Below are positions 26,877 to 35,003 of a stretch of DNA of 61,945 nucleotides, piece after piece (the first letter of the stretch is position 1; every line of letters starts with the position of its first letter). Source of the stretch: Mycolicibacterium iranicum (GTDB taxonomy: Bacteria > Actinomycetota > Actinomycetes > Mycobacteriales > Mycobacteriaceae); assembly GCF_014190915.1 (NCBI RefSeq), contig NZ_JACHVU010000019.1:1-61945 (forward strand). Reading direction: 5' to 3'. The notes beneath the pieces are model-generated. The model did not search any database. It had not been told where the DNA came from and was given only the letters and a program-made list of their open reading frames with translations. Both the position numbers and the translations under genes were made by a program.

Positions 26877-27479
26877 TCAGGTCACCACGCCGTGCAGCAG
26901 GATGTCGGTGGTGCTGTCCACCCACGACGCGCCCGCCAGCACATCGGGGGCCTGCAGCAGCGCCAGCAGGGTCGCACCGCCGACGAGGCTCACCAGCCGG
27001 TCCGGATCCACGCCGGCGCGCACCTCGCCACGGTCCACCGCATCCTGCAGACGGGTCCGCACCGCGATGAACAGATCGGCGAACCGGGCCCCCACCCGCC
27101 CGGTCAGATCGGCGTCGGCCGACATGTCGGCGATCAGCCCCGGCAGCGCGGCCCGCACCACAGGGCTCAGGAACACGTCGCGCGCCGCCTCGATCATCGC
27201 CCGCAGATCCGCGGCGATGTCGCCGGGCGGGGTCTGGATCGCCGTCGGCGTCACCGGGAACGCCGCCTCGTGCACCAGTTCGGCCTTGCTGGACCACCGC
27301 CGGTACAACGCCGTCTTCGTGGTGCCGGCGCGCTCCGCGACCGCGGCCATCGTCACATTCGAATAGCCGATTTCGACAAGTAGATCCGCCGTCGCCCGCA
27401 GTATGGCAGCGTCAATGCGCGGATCGCGGGGACGTCCTGCACCCGGGGTCTTGCCACCCGGTGACGGGTCTGTTTTCAT
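26877..27479 (-). CDS. TetR-family transcriptional regulator
   Basis: A 200-aa TetR protein with the DNA-binding part 'AAILRATADLLVEIGYSNVTMAAVAERAGTTKTALYRRW' (about 25-63; long stretch cited by position) preceded by a Gly/Pro/Arg-rich tail of about 20 residues. The C-terminal half resembles the TetR_C_11 type. It is transcribed ahead of the PIG-L gene and divergently from the kinase-like gene at 27546. ATG 27479 is used; an in-frame GTG lies 4 codons upstream. Confidence 0.88.
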   Translation of the reverse strand: MKTDPSPGGKTPGAGRPRDPRIDAAILRATADLLVEIGYSNVTMAAVAERAGTTKTALYRRWSSKAELVHEAAFPVTPTAIQTPPGDIAADLRAMIEAARDVFLSPVVRAALPGLIADMSADADLTGRVGARFADLFIAVRTRLQDAVDRGEVRAGVDPDRLVSLVGGATLLALLQAPDVLAGASWVDSTTDILLHGVVT

Positions 27480-27481
27480 AT

Positions 27482-27498
27482 CGCTACCCACGGTATCG
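27482..27498. promoter_or_regulatory. imperfect palindrome between divergent TetR and kinase-like genes
   Basis: CGCTACCCACGGTATCG pairs on either side of the central A with 7 of 8 arm positions (counting the outer CG/CG) complementary. It lies in the 66-base gap between the divergent starts and is a candidate TetR operator. No second copy was seen. Confidence 0.3.
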
Positions 27499-27545
27499 TA
27501 TTGGGGCCGTGCCAGGACCGCGTCGCGGCGGGAAGGACCATTTCT

Positions 27546-28697
27546 GTGACCAGTAGTGAACCCGCGGTCGGCAACGTCGATCGGCTCCAGCGTTCCAGTC
27601 GCGACCTGTCGAATGTTCCTGCCGCGCTGTCCCGGTGGCTGGGCAGCCGGCTGCCGGACATCGCACCGGGCACACCTGTGGACGTCACGGTCGAGAACGG
27701 CATCGACGCCAACGGCATGTCCTCCGAAACGATCGTGTTGCGCGGACGGTGGCAGCAGGACGGAAACCTGGTCGAGCACAACTGGGTTGCGCGGGTGGCG
27801 CCTGCCGAAGCGGACATCCCCGTGTTCAAACACTACCGCCTCGACCACCAGCACGAGGTGATGCGACTGGTGGGCGAGTTGACCGATGTGGCGGTGCCGC
27901 CGGTGCGCTGGCTGGAACAGACCGGCGAGGTGCTGGGCCGGCCGTTCTTCCTGATGGACCGCGTCGACGGCGCGGTCCCGCCGGATGTGATGCCGTATAC
28001 CTTCGGCGGCAATTGGCTTTTCGATGCCTCGCCCGACCAGCAGCGGCAACTTCAGGACCGCACGGTCGAGGTCCTGGCCACGCTGCACTCGATCCCCGAC
28101 GCTCCCGAGGTGTTCGGTTTCCTGCAGGACGTCGACCCGCCGGGACAGACCGCGCTACACCGTCATTTCGGCTGGCTCGAGGAATGGTATGAGTTCAGCG
28201 TCCCCGACATCGGCCCCTCACCGTTGGTCGAGCGGGCTCTGACGTGGCTGCAGGACCGGTTCCCCGACGACGTCGCAGCCGCCGAACCCGTTCTGGTGTG
28301 GGGTGATTCACGCATCGGCAATGTCATCTACCGTGACTTCTCCCCTGTCGCCGTCCTCGACTGGGAGATGGCCACCGTCGGACCTCGCGAGTTCGATGTC
28401 GCGTGGATCAGCTTCGCGCACATGGTCTTTCAGGAACTGACGAAGCTTGCCGGGCTGCCGGGTATGCCGCACTTCCTGCGCGAGGACGATGTGCGCGCCA
28501 CCTACCGCGACCTCACCGGCGTCGAGATCGGCGACCTCACCTGGTTCTACGTGTATTCCGCCGTCATCTGGTGCTGTGTGTTCATGCGCACCGGCGCGCG
28601 ACGGGTGCACTTCGGCGAGATCGAGAAGCCCGACGACGTCGAGACCCTGTTCTACCACGCCTCGTTGCTCAAAAGACTGATCGGAGAAGCGCACTGA
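27546..28697 (+). CDS. phosphotransferase (APH-fold) family protein
   Basis: A 383-aa kinase-fold protein. The catalytic loop reads 'VWGDSRIGNVIY', with the usual first His of the motif replaced by Trp but Asp and Asn kept; 'VLDWEMATVGP' supplies the metal-binding Asp. Members of this subgroup sit in lipid and hydroxyacid clusters of mycobacteria, so a small-molecule or acyl-CoA kinase is more likely than antibiotic resistance. GGAAGGA at about 27530-27536 precedes the GTG. The stop overlaps the next gene's ATG (TGATG), so the two are coupled. Confidence 0.8.
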   Translation: MTSSEPAVGNVDRLQRSSRDLSNVPAALSRWLGSRLPDIAPGTPVDVTVENGIDANGMSSETIVLRGRWQQDGNLVEHNWVARVAPAEADIPVFKHYRLDHQHEVMRLVGELTDVAVPPVRWLEQTGEVLGRPFFLMDRVDGAVPPDVMPYTFGGNWLFDASPDQQRQLQDRTVEVLATLHSIPDAPEVFGFLQDVDPPGQTALHRHFGWLEEWYEFSVPDIGPSPLVERALTWLQDRFPDDVAAAEPVLVWGDSRIGNVIYRDFSPVAVLDWEMATVGPREFDVAWISFAHMVFQELTKLAGLPGMPHFLREDDVRATYRDLTGVEIGDLTWFYVYSAVIWCCVFMRTGARRVHFGEIEKPDDVETLFYHASLLKRLIGEAH

Positions 28698-29842
28698 TGC
28701 TCGGACCGATGGACGAGTACCCGGTACACCAGCTGCCGCAACCCATCGCCTGGCCCGGGTCCTCGGACCGCAACTTCTACGACAGGTCCTATTTCAACGC
28801 CCACGACCGCACCGGCGACATCTTCCTCATTACGGGCATCGGCTACTACCCGAACCTCGGGGTGAAGGACGCGTTCCTGCTCGTCTCCCGCCGCGGGAGC
28901 GGCAGATTCGGCGGCGGCGGCGGTGACACACAGACCGCCGTGCATGTGTCCGACGCGATCGACCAGGACAGGCTCAATCAACACGTCGGGAATTACCGTG
29001 TGGAGGTCGTAGAGCCGCTGCGGAAACTGCGCATCGTCCTCGACGACACCGAGGGGATCGCCGCTGATCTCACGTGGGAGGGCCTGTTCGACGTCGTCCA
29101 GGAACAACCGCACGTCATGCGGCGCGGCAACCGGGTGACTCTCGATGCCCAGCGTTTCGCCCAGGCCGGTACCTGGAGCGGCCTTGTGTCCATCGACGGC
29201 ACCGACATCCACGTCGATCCTGACCGCTGGATCGGCACCCGCGACCGCTCCTGGGGCATCAGGCCCGTCGGCGAAGCCGAGCCGCCCGGGCGCCCGGACG
29301 ACCCACCCTTCGAAGGCATGTGGTGGCTCTACGTGCCGATGGCGTTCGACGACTTCGGCATCGTGCTCATCATCCAGGAGGACCCGCAGGGATTCCGGAC
29401 ACTCAACGACTGCACGCGGATCTGGAAGGACGGCCGGGTCGAGCAACTCGGCTGGCCGCGGATCAGGATCCACTACCGCTCCGGCACCCGGATCCCCACC
29501 GGGGCGACCATCGACGCCACCGCCGCCGACGGCAGCCCCCTGCGGTTCGACGTCGAGTCCAAGCTGCCGGCGCCGATCCACGTGGGCGGCGGATACGGCG
29601 GCGACTCCGACTGGTTGCACGGAATGTGGAAGGGCGCGAACTTCACCGAGCGCCTGACCTACGACATGACCGATCCCGCGATCATCGCCCGGGCGGGATT
29701 CGGGGTCATCGACCACGTCGGACGAGCGGTGTGCCGCGACGCCGACGGAGCCGAGCGTGAGGGGTGGGGCCTGTTCGAGCACGGCGCGCTGGGCCGCCAC
29801 GATCCGTCGGGCTTCGCCGACTGGCTCACCGTCGCACCCTAG
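28697..29842 (+). CDS. uncharacterised 381-aa protein coupled to the kinase-like gene
   Basis: I do not recognise a characterised family with confidence. The protein is soluble, has no signal peptide, and is rich in Trp, Asp and Gly with many short strand-like segments ('IGYYPNLGVKDAFLLVSRR', 'MWWLYVPMAFDDFGIVLII'), suggesting a large beta-barrel or lipocalin-like double domain such as those of hydroxyneurosporene-synthase/AttH-like proteins. It starts within the stop of the kinase-like gene, so the two probably work on the same substrate. Confidence 0.7.
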   Translation: MLGPMDEYPVHQLPQPIAWPGSSDRNFYDRSYFNAHDRTGDIFLITGIGYYPNLGVKDAFLLVSRRGSGRFGGGGGDTQTAVHVSDAIDQDRLNQHVGNYRVEVVEPLRKLRIVLDDTEGIAADLTWEGLFDVVQEQPHVMRRGNRVTLDAQRFAQAGTWSGLVSIDGTDIHVDPDRWIGTRDRSWGIRPVGEAEPPGRPDDPPFEGMWWLYVPMAFDDFGIVLIIQEDPQGFRTLNDCTRIWKDGRVEQLGWPRIRIHYRSGTRIPTGATIDATAADGSPLRFDVESKLPAPIHVGGGYGGDSDWLHGMWKGANFTERLTYDMTDPAIIARAGFGVIDHVGRAVCRDADGAEREGWGLFEHGALGRHDPSGFADWLTVAP

Positions 29843-29845
29843 CGC

Positions 29846-31375
29846 TCAGGCGCCCAAGTTGCGCTCCAGCTCCTTCTCGGCCGATTGACCCTCTGCAACA
29901 GCAACTCTCGGCGAGACCCGGCCGAACACCATCGACTCCTCGATCCTGTCGAAACGGTGGTCGATGACATCGAGCACGTAGTTGTGCCGCACGTTCCACG
30001 GCCGGCGGGTGCCGGACTTCGGGAGCGCGTGCGGCGCCCGCTTGATATACCCCGATTCCAGATCGAAGGTGGGTTTCTCGGCGATCGGCACATCGCCGAG
30101 ATGCGGGAAAGCGTGGGTGTAGCCGTGAGAATCCATATAGGCCAGGAGCTTCGCGACCGCCTTGGCGGTCATGTCGGCCCGCAGCGTCCACGACGCATTG
30201 GTGTAGCCGATGCACCAGGCCATGTTCGGCACGTCTTCGAGCAGGTACTCCTTGTAGACGAAGCGATCGGTGGGGTTGATCTCCTCGCCGTCGACCACGA
30301 TGCGGATCCCGCCGAGCGCCTGCAGCTGCAATCCGGTCGCGGTCACGATCACATCGGCGTCGAGGCGACCACCCGAGGTCAGCACGATGCCCTTCTCGTC
30401 GATGTGATCGATGTGGTCGGTGACCACCTCGGCGCGTCCGTCGCTGATGTGGCTGTACAGATCGTCGTCGAGGATCAGGCACATGCGCTGATCCCACGGG
30501 TTGTATCTCGGCTTGAAGTGCACGTCGACGGCGTAGCCCGCCGGCAGAGCGGCTTTGGCGCGGCTGCGGATGAGCTTACGACCGAACTTCGGGGCCTTGC
30601 GGAACATGAAGTAGGTGAGGATGTGGAACATCGCGTTGCGGAACCGCACCACCGAGTGGGACAACCTGCGCGGCAGGATCTTCCGGATGAAGTCCACCAT
30701 CGGGTCGATGCGCGCCATCGACATCATGTAGGTCGGTGAGCGCTGCAGCATGGTGACGTGCGCCGCCTTCTGGGCGAGCGCCGGGATGAGGCTGATCGCC
30801 GTCGCGCCACTGCCGATGACCACCACACGTTTATCCGAGTAGTCGAGCTGCTCGGGCCAGAACTGCGGATGCACGACATCTCCGCCGAACGACTCGATGC
30901 CGCGGATGTCGGGCCGGTAGGGCTCGTCGTAGTTGTAGTAACCCGTCCCGAAGAACACGAAGCGGGCACGGTAGGTCTTCGGCACACCCTCCCGTTCGGC
31001 GTGGACCGTCCACGTGTCGGTGGCCGAGTCCCATTCGGCCGAGCTCACCTGCGTCTCGAAGTGCATGTGCTCGTCGAAGCCGTGCTTGCGCGCGGTCTTG
31101 GCCAGGTACTCACGGATGTACTGGCCGTCGGCGACGTTCTCCTGACGGTCCCACGGCTCCCAGGGGAACGACAGCGTGAAGATGTCGCTGTCCGAGCGGA
31201 TACCCGGGTAGCGGAACAGATCCCACGTGCCCCCGATCCGTGATCGCCGCTCCAGGATCGTGTAGGTCAGCTGAGGGTTCCGCTCCTGGATCCGGTAGGC
31301 GGCCCCGATACCCGAGATGCCTGCGCCGATGATCAGGACGTCGGAGAATTCCCCGTCGATGTGGTGGTTCTGCAC
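29846..31375 (-). CDS. flavin-containing monooxygenase, Baeyer-Villiger type (EthA-like)
   Basis: A 509-aa NADPH- and FAD-dependent monooxygenase. The FAD Rossmann motif is 'GAGISG' (17-22), the Baeyer-Villiger fingerprint is 'FGGDVVHPQFW' (163-173), and the NADPH motif is 'GSGATA' just after. This layout matches EthA-type enzymes that convert ketones to esters or oxidise sulfur compounds. GTG 31375 is preferred to TTG 31381 because AGGAGG lies 6 bases before it. Its end is 3 bases from the stop of the convergent gene. Confidence 0.88.
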   Translation of the reverse strand: MQNHHIDGEFSDVLIIGAGISGIGAAYRIQERNPQLTYTILERRSRIGGTWDLFRYPGIRSDSDIFTLSFPWEPWDRQENVADGQYIREYLAKTARKHGFDEHMHFETQVSSAEWDSATDTWTVHAEREGVPKTYRARFVFFGTGYYNYDEPYRPDIRGIESFGGDVVHPQFWPEQLDYSDKRVVVIGSGATAISLIPALAQKAAHVTMLQRSPTYMMSMARIDPMVDFIRKILPRRLSHSVVRFRNAMFHILTYFMFRKAPKFGRKLIRSRAKAALPAGYAVDVHFKPRYNPWDQRMCLILDDDLYSHISDGRAEVVTDHIDHIDEKGIVLTSGGRLDADVIVTATGLQLQALGGIRIVVDGEEINPTDRFVYKEYLLEDVPNMAWCIGYTNASWTLRADMTAKAVAKLLAYMDSHGYTHAFPHLGDVPIAEKPTFDLESGYIKRAPHALPKSGTRRPWNVRHNYVLDVIDHRFDRIEESMVFGRVSPRVAVAEGQSAEKELERNLGA

Positions 31376-31533
31376 CCGCAACCTCCTTTGGTCCGGTCCC
31401 GTACCACCCTAGGACTCAGGCGGCCGGTACGTCGACGATCCGGGCCATCGGATTCCCGCGAGCCGGGCGCGCCCGAGCGACGGCCATGTCGTTTTGCGCG
31501 CCGGATCGAGCCGTTGCGGACAAGATGGGCCCT

Positions 31534-32892
31534 ATGGCCGACGTCGTGGTGGTGGGTGCGGGATTCGCGGGACTGACGGCGGCGCGCGAACTGACCCGCC
31601 GTGGCCACGACGTGCTGGTCGTGGAGGGCCGGGACCGCGTCGGGGGCCGCTCCTTCACCGGCTTCGTCGGCGGCGTCGCGGTCGACTTCGGAGCGACGTT
31701 CGTGGGGCCCACCCAGGACGCGGTCCTCGCACTGGCCGCCGAGCTGGGTCTGGAGACGGTGCCGACGTACGGACGGGGCAAGAACCTGATCCGGTGGCGT
31801 GGCCGTGTGCGGTCCTATCGCAGCACCATCCCGCGGCTGTCCGTCCTCGAGTTGGTCGACGTGTCCCGGATCCAGTGGCGGTTCGACCGCGTCTGCCGGA
31901 AGGTTCCGGTCGACAAGCCCTGGACCTCGCCGATCGCCGATCAGCTCGACGCCGTCTCCCTGGACGACTGGCTGCGTTCGGTGCATGCGGGGGCTTCGAC
32001 CCGCGACCTCATGGCCATCATGGCGAGAGTGACCTGGGGCGCCGAGCCCGACGCGGTGTCCATGCTGCACGCGGTGCGCTACGTGAAGTCCGCCGGCGGT
32101 CTCAGCCACATGCTCGACGTCGAGGGCGGCGCGCAGCAGGACCGCTTCCTGGCCGGTACGCAGCAGATCGCGACGGCAATGGCCACCGAGCTGGGTGAGC
32201 GCGTGATCCTGGGCGCCCCGGTACGGCGCATCAGCCGCCGTCCCGATCGCACGCTGACCGTCACCGCGGGGCAGTCCGAGCACCATGCGGACGCCGTCGT
32301 CGTGGCCGTCGCGCCGCAGCATCGCGCCGACATCGAATTCGACCCGGCCCTGCCCACCGGTTACGGCGAGCTGAGCCGGCACTGGCCCCAGGGGCACCTC
32401 AGCAAGGCTTACGCCGCCTATCCGACGCCGTTCTGGCGGACGCAGGGGTACTCGGGTGAGGCACTGTCCGACGAGGGTCCGGTGTTCATCACTTTCGACG
32501 TCAGCCCCGCCCACGGTGACGATGACGCTGACGGTCCCGGCGTCCTGCTCGGGTTCACCGACGCCCGCACGTTCGACCCGTTGCCTGCCGATCAGCGACG
32601 CGAGGTCGCACTGGCCGGGTTCTCGGCGCTGTTCGGCGACGACGCCGCGTCACCTCTGGACTACGTCGACCATTGTTGGGGTGCAGAGACTTTCGCACCG
32701 GGAGGCCCCACCGCTGCCGTGCCTCCAGGTTCCTGGACCGCGCACGGCCGATGGCTGCGGGCACCCGTCGACGGGATCTTCTGGGCGGGCACCGAGACCT
32801 CGGACCGGTGGACGGGATTCCTCGACGGGGCCGTGCGCTCGGGCATCGGGGTCGCCGACGAGGTGGATCAGGAGCTGACGCGGGGCTCCTGA
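31534..32892 (+). CDS. flavin monoamine oxidase family protein
   Basis: A 452-aa flavoprotein with the dinucleotide motif 'VVGAGFAGLTAARELTRRGH' at residues 6-25 and 'RVGGRSFTG' just after, typical of monoamine-oxidase/phytoene-desaturase-like enzymes. 'GIFWAGTETSDRWTGFLDGAVRSG' near the C-terminus is the closing FAD motif of amine oxidases. The substrate is unknown. ATG 31534 was chosen over upstream in-frame ATGs because the Rossmann strand begins right after it. Its last 25 bases overlap the end of a convergent gene. Confidence 0.86.
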   Translation: MADVVVVGAGFAGLTAARELTRRGHDVLVVEGRDRVGGRSFTGFVGGVAVDFGATFVGPTQDAVLALAAELGLETVPTYGRGKNLIRWRGRVRSYRSTIPRLSVLELVDVSRIQWRFDRVCRKVPVDKPWTSPIADQLDAVSLDDWLRSVHAGASTRDLMAIMARVTWGAEPDAVSMLHAVRYVKSAGGLSHMLDVEGGAQQDRFLAGTQQIATAMATELGERVILGAPVRRISRRPDRTLTVTAGQSEHHADAVVVAVAPQHRADIEFDPALPTGYGELSRHWPQGHLSKAYAAYPTPFWRTQGYSGEALSDEGPVFITFDVSPAHGDDDADGPGVLLGFTDARTFDPLPADQRREVALAGFSALFGDDAASPLDYVDHCWGAETFAPGGPTAAVPPGSWTAHGRWLRAPVDGIFWAGTETSDRWTGFLDGAVRSGIGVADEVDQELTRGS

Positions 32893-33839
32893 CGGTCGGT
32901 GACCGACCCGACCAGCCACCGCAGCTGCTCGTTGACCTCGTCGGGCCGCTCCAGGATGGCGCAGTGTCCGCCGGCCAGTTCGACGAAACGCGCCAGGTTC
33001 GGCGCGGTCGCGGCGATGCGGCGTGACGACACGATGGGCAGGAGCCGGTCCCTGGTGCTGCCGATCACCAACGTCGGCACGGTGAGGTTCTTCAACGCGA
33101 TGTGCCGGGGACCGAGATGGTCGACCAGCACCCGCGCCCAGCCGCCCCGGCCGGCCGCCGGGGTGCCGTTGAACAGTTCGAAGACGAAGTCCGCGACCGC
33201 GGGGTCGGCGTCGCGGCCGACGGCGATGGTCGAGACGAACCGGCGGCTCGGCCGGTCGGCGGCCCGGATCAGCGGGGCGGCCCCGAAGGTGCGCAGCACT
33301 CCGCCCGCCGCCCGCACCCTGGCGTCGGCGAAGCGTGCCGGTACCGGCAGCAGATTGACGTTGCGCAGCAGGTCGCCGGTCGTCGTGTTGATCAAGGCGA
33401 CGGCATCGGCACGCTGGGCCACCCGGTGGGGCATCCGCTCCGACCACGAGGAGATCGCGATGCCACCCATGGAATGCCCGGCGATCACCGCCCGCTCCCC
33501 CGGCGCCAGGGTCGCCTCGAGAACCGCGTCGAGGTCGGCCGCCAGATGGTCGAGGCTGTACCCACCCCGCCGGGGCGGAACCCCGCTGCGGCCGTGCCCG
33601 CGGTGATCGAACGCGATGACCCGGTAATCCTGTGCGAGATCGGCGATCTGGTAGGCCCATACGCGAATCGCACAGGTGATTCCGTGCGCGAGCACGATCG
33701 GATAGCCGTGCTCGGGACCGAACACCTCGGTGTGCAGCCGCACACCGTCCTCGGACCGCACGTCGACGACTCGCCCCTGGGGCAGCGCCTGCGCTGCGGC
33801 GAATCCCCCGCGCCGGGGTCGGGTACTGCTCCGTGCCAT
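32868..33839 (-). CDS. alpha/beta hydrolase
   Basis: A 323-aa hydrolase with 'LAHGITC' (oxyanion region), 'FDHRGHGRSG', nucleophile elbow 'AGHSMGG', an acid in 'IGSTRDRLLP' and His in 'LAGGHCAILERPDEV'. This is the standard fold of epoxide-hydrolase/esterase/peroxidase-like proteins. The ATG at 33839 has GAGGAG 5-6 bases upstream. A basic N-terminal segment (about 20 residues) precedes the fold. It is convergent with the amine oxidase and overlaps it by 25 bases. Confidence 0.86.
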   Translation of the reverse strand: MARSSTRPRRGGFAAAQALPQGRVVDVRSEDGVRLHTEVFGPEHGYPIVLAHGITCAIRVWAYQIADLAQDYRVIAFDHRGHGRSGVPPRRGGYSLDHLAADLDAVLEATLAPGERAVIAGHSMGGIAISSWSERMPHRVAQRADAVALINTTTGDLLRNVNLLPVPARFADARVRAAGGVLRTFGAAPLIRAADRPSRRFVSTIAVGRDADPAVADFVFELFNGTPAAGRGGWARVLVDHLGPRHIALKNLTVPTLVIGSTRDRLLPIVSSRRIAATAPNLARFVELAGGHCAILERPDEVNEQLRWLVGSVTDRQEPRVSS

Positions 33840-33868
33840 GCGCGCTCCTCGTGTTCGGCGTCGTTGCC

Positions 33869-33909
33869 GGGTACGTGACTGTACCCGCGGGGCACCGCCG
33901 GTGCCCCGC
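33869..33909. promoter_or_regulatory. two adjacent palindromes in the divergent promoter region
   Basis: GGGTAC (33869-33874) and GTACCC (33881-33886) flank GTGACT; directly after it GCGGGGCACC (33887-33896) and GGTGCCCCGC (33900-33909) form a 10-bp-stem hairpin with a 3-base loop. They lie between the hydrolase start (33839, minus) and the quinone-reductase start (33969, plus). The first looks like an operator. The second may be an operator or an attenuating hairpin. Confidence 0.4.
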
Positions 33910-33968
33910 CGATGCGCGGGTGAGTTAAATGGACCGACGACCACTGCGACGACGAAGCGAGGGCCCCC

Positions 33969-34943
33969 ATGCGCGCGATCCAGATAGCCGAGCTCGAAGG
34001 ACCCCAGGCTGCGAAGCTCGTCGAGATCGACGAGCCCGCCGCGGACGCCGGCCTGGTGGTCGTCGACGTCCACGCCGCGGGGGTCGCGTTTCCCGACGCC
34101 CTGCAGTCCCGCGGGCTCTACCAGTACAAACCCGAGATGCCGTACACGCCAGGAGCCGAGGTCGCGGGGGTGGTGCGCAGCGCACCCTCGGATGCGCACG
34201 TGCAGCCGGGCGACCGCGTCGTCGGACTGACGATGCTGTGCGGCGCCATGGCCGAAGTGGTTGCGCTGCAGCCGGAACGGGTCTTCACCCTGCCGGACGC
34301 GCTGTCGTTCGAAGCGGGCGCCGGGGTGCTGTTCAACGATCTGACCGTCCAGTTCGCGTTACGTACCCGCGGTCGGCTCGCCGACGGCGAGACCGTGCTG
34401 GTGCACGGTGCCGCCGGCGGCATCGGCACCTCCACGCTGCGGATCGCGCCGGCGCTGGGCGCCGCACGAACGATCGCGGTCGTCAGCACCGAGGAGAAGG
34501 GCGAGGTGGCGCGCGCGGCCGGCGCCACGGACGTGGTGCTCGCCGAGGGCTTCAAGGATGCGGTGAAGGAACTGACCGGTGGACGCGGCGTGGACATCGT
34601 GCTCGACCCCGTCGGCGGCGACCGGTTCACCGACTCGCTGCGCTCCCTGGCGCCGGGCGGTCGGCTGCTGGTCGTCGGCTTCACCGGCGGCGAGATCCCC
34701 ACGGTGAAGGTGAACCGGTTGCTGCTCAACAACGTCGACACCGTCGGGGTCGGCTGGGGCGCATGGACGATGACGCACCCGGGCTATCTCCAGGAGCAGT
34801 GGGCCGAGCTGGAGCCTCTGCTGGCCTCGGGCGCCGTCCCCGCGCCAGACCCTGTCGTGTATCCGCTGGAACGCGCCGGTGAGGCGATCGCGTCGCTGGA
34901 AGACCGCTCGGCGCGGGGCAAAGTCGTCGTCGCGATCCGCTGA
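33969..34943 (+). CDS. zinc-free MDR oxidoreductase, NADPH:quinone reductase type
   Basis: A 324-aa medium-chain dehydrogenase/reductase. The NADPH-binding motif is 'VHGAAGGIGTSTLRIAPALG', and the N-terminal half lacks the cysteine cluster of zinc alcohol dehydrogenases, which places it with quinone oxidoreductases. 'GVAFPDALQSRGLYQYKP' is the usual start of the catalytic domain. It would reduce a quinone or alpha,beta-unsaturated carbonyl with NADPH. A/T-rich TTAAAT at about 33925-33930 could be its -10. The next gene follows 60 bases on. Confidence 0.87.
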   Translation: MRAIQIAELEGPQAAKLVEIDEPAADAGLVVVDVHAAGVAFPDALQSRGLYQYKPEMPYTPGAEVAGVVRSAPSDAHVQPGDRVVGLTMLCGAMAEVVALQPERVFTLPDALSFEAGAGVLFNDLTVQFALRTRGRLADGETVLVHGAAGGIGTSTLRIAPALGAARTIAVVSTEEKGEVARAAGATDVVLAEGFKDAVKELTGGRGVDIVLDPVGGDRFTDSLRSLAPGGRLLVVGFTGGEIPTVKVNRLLLNNVDTVGVGWGAWTMTHPGYLQEQWAELEPLLASGAVPAPDPVVYPLERAGEAIASLEDRSARGKVVVAIR

Positions 34944-35003
34944 CCGGAAACCCGGTCGGCGATTCGGGTGCACAACCCTTTGCCCGCTGCGATGATGAAC
35001 GCC

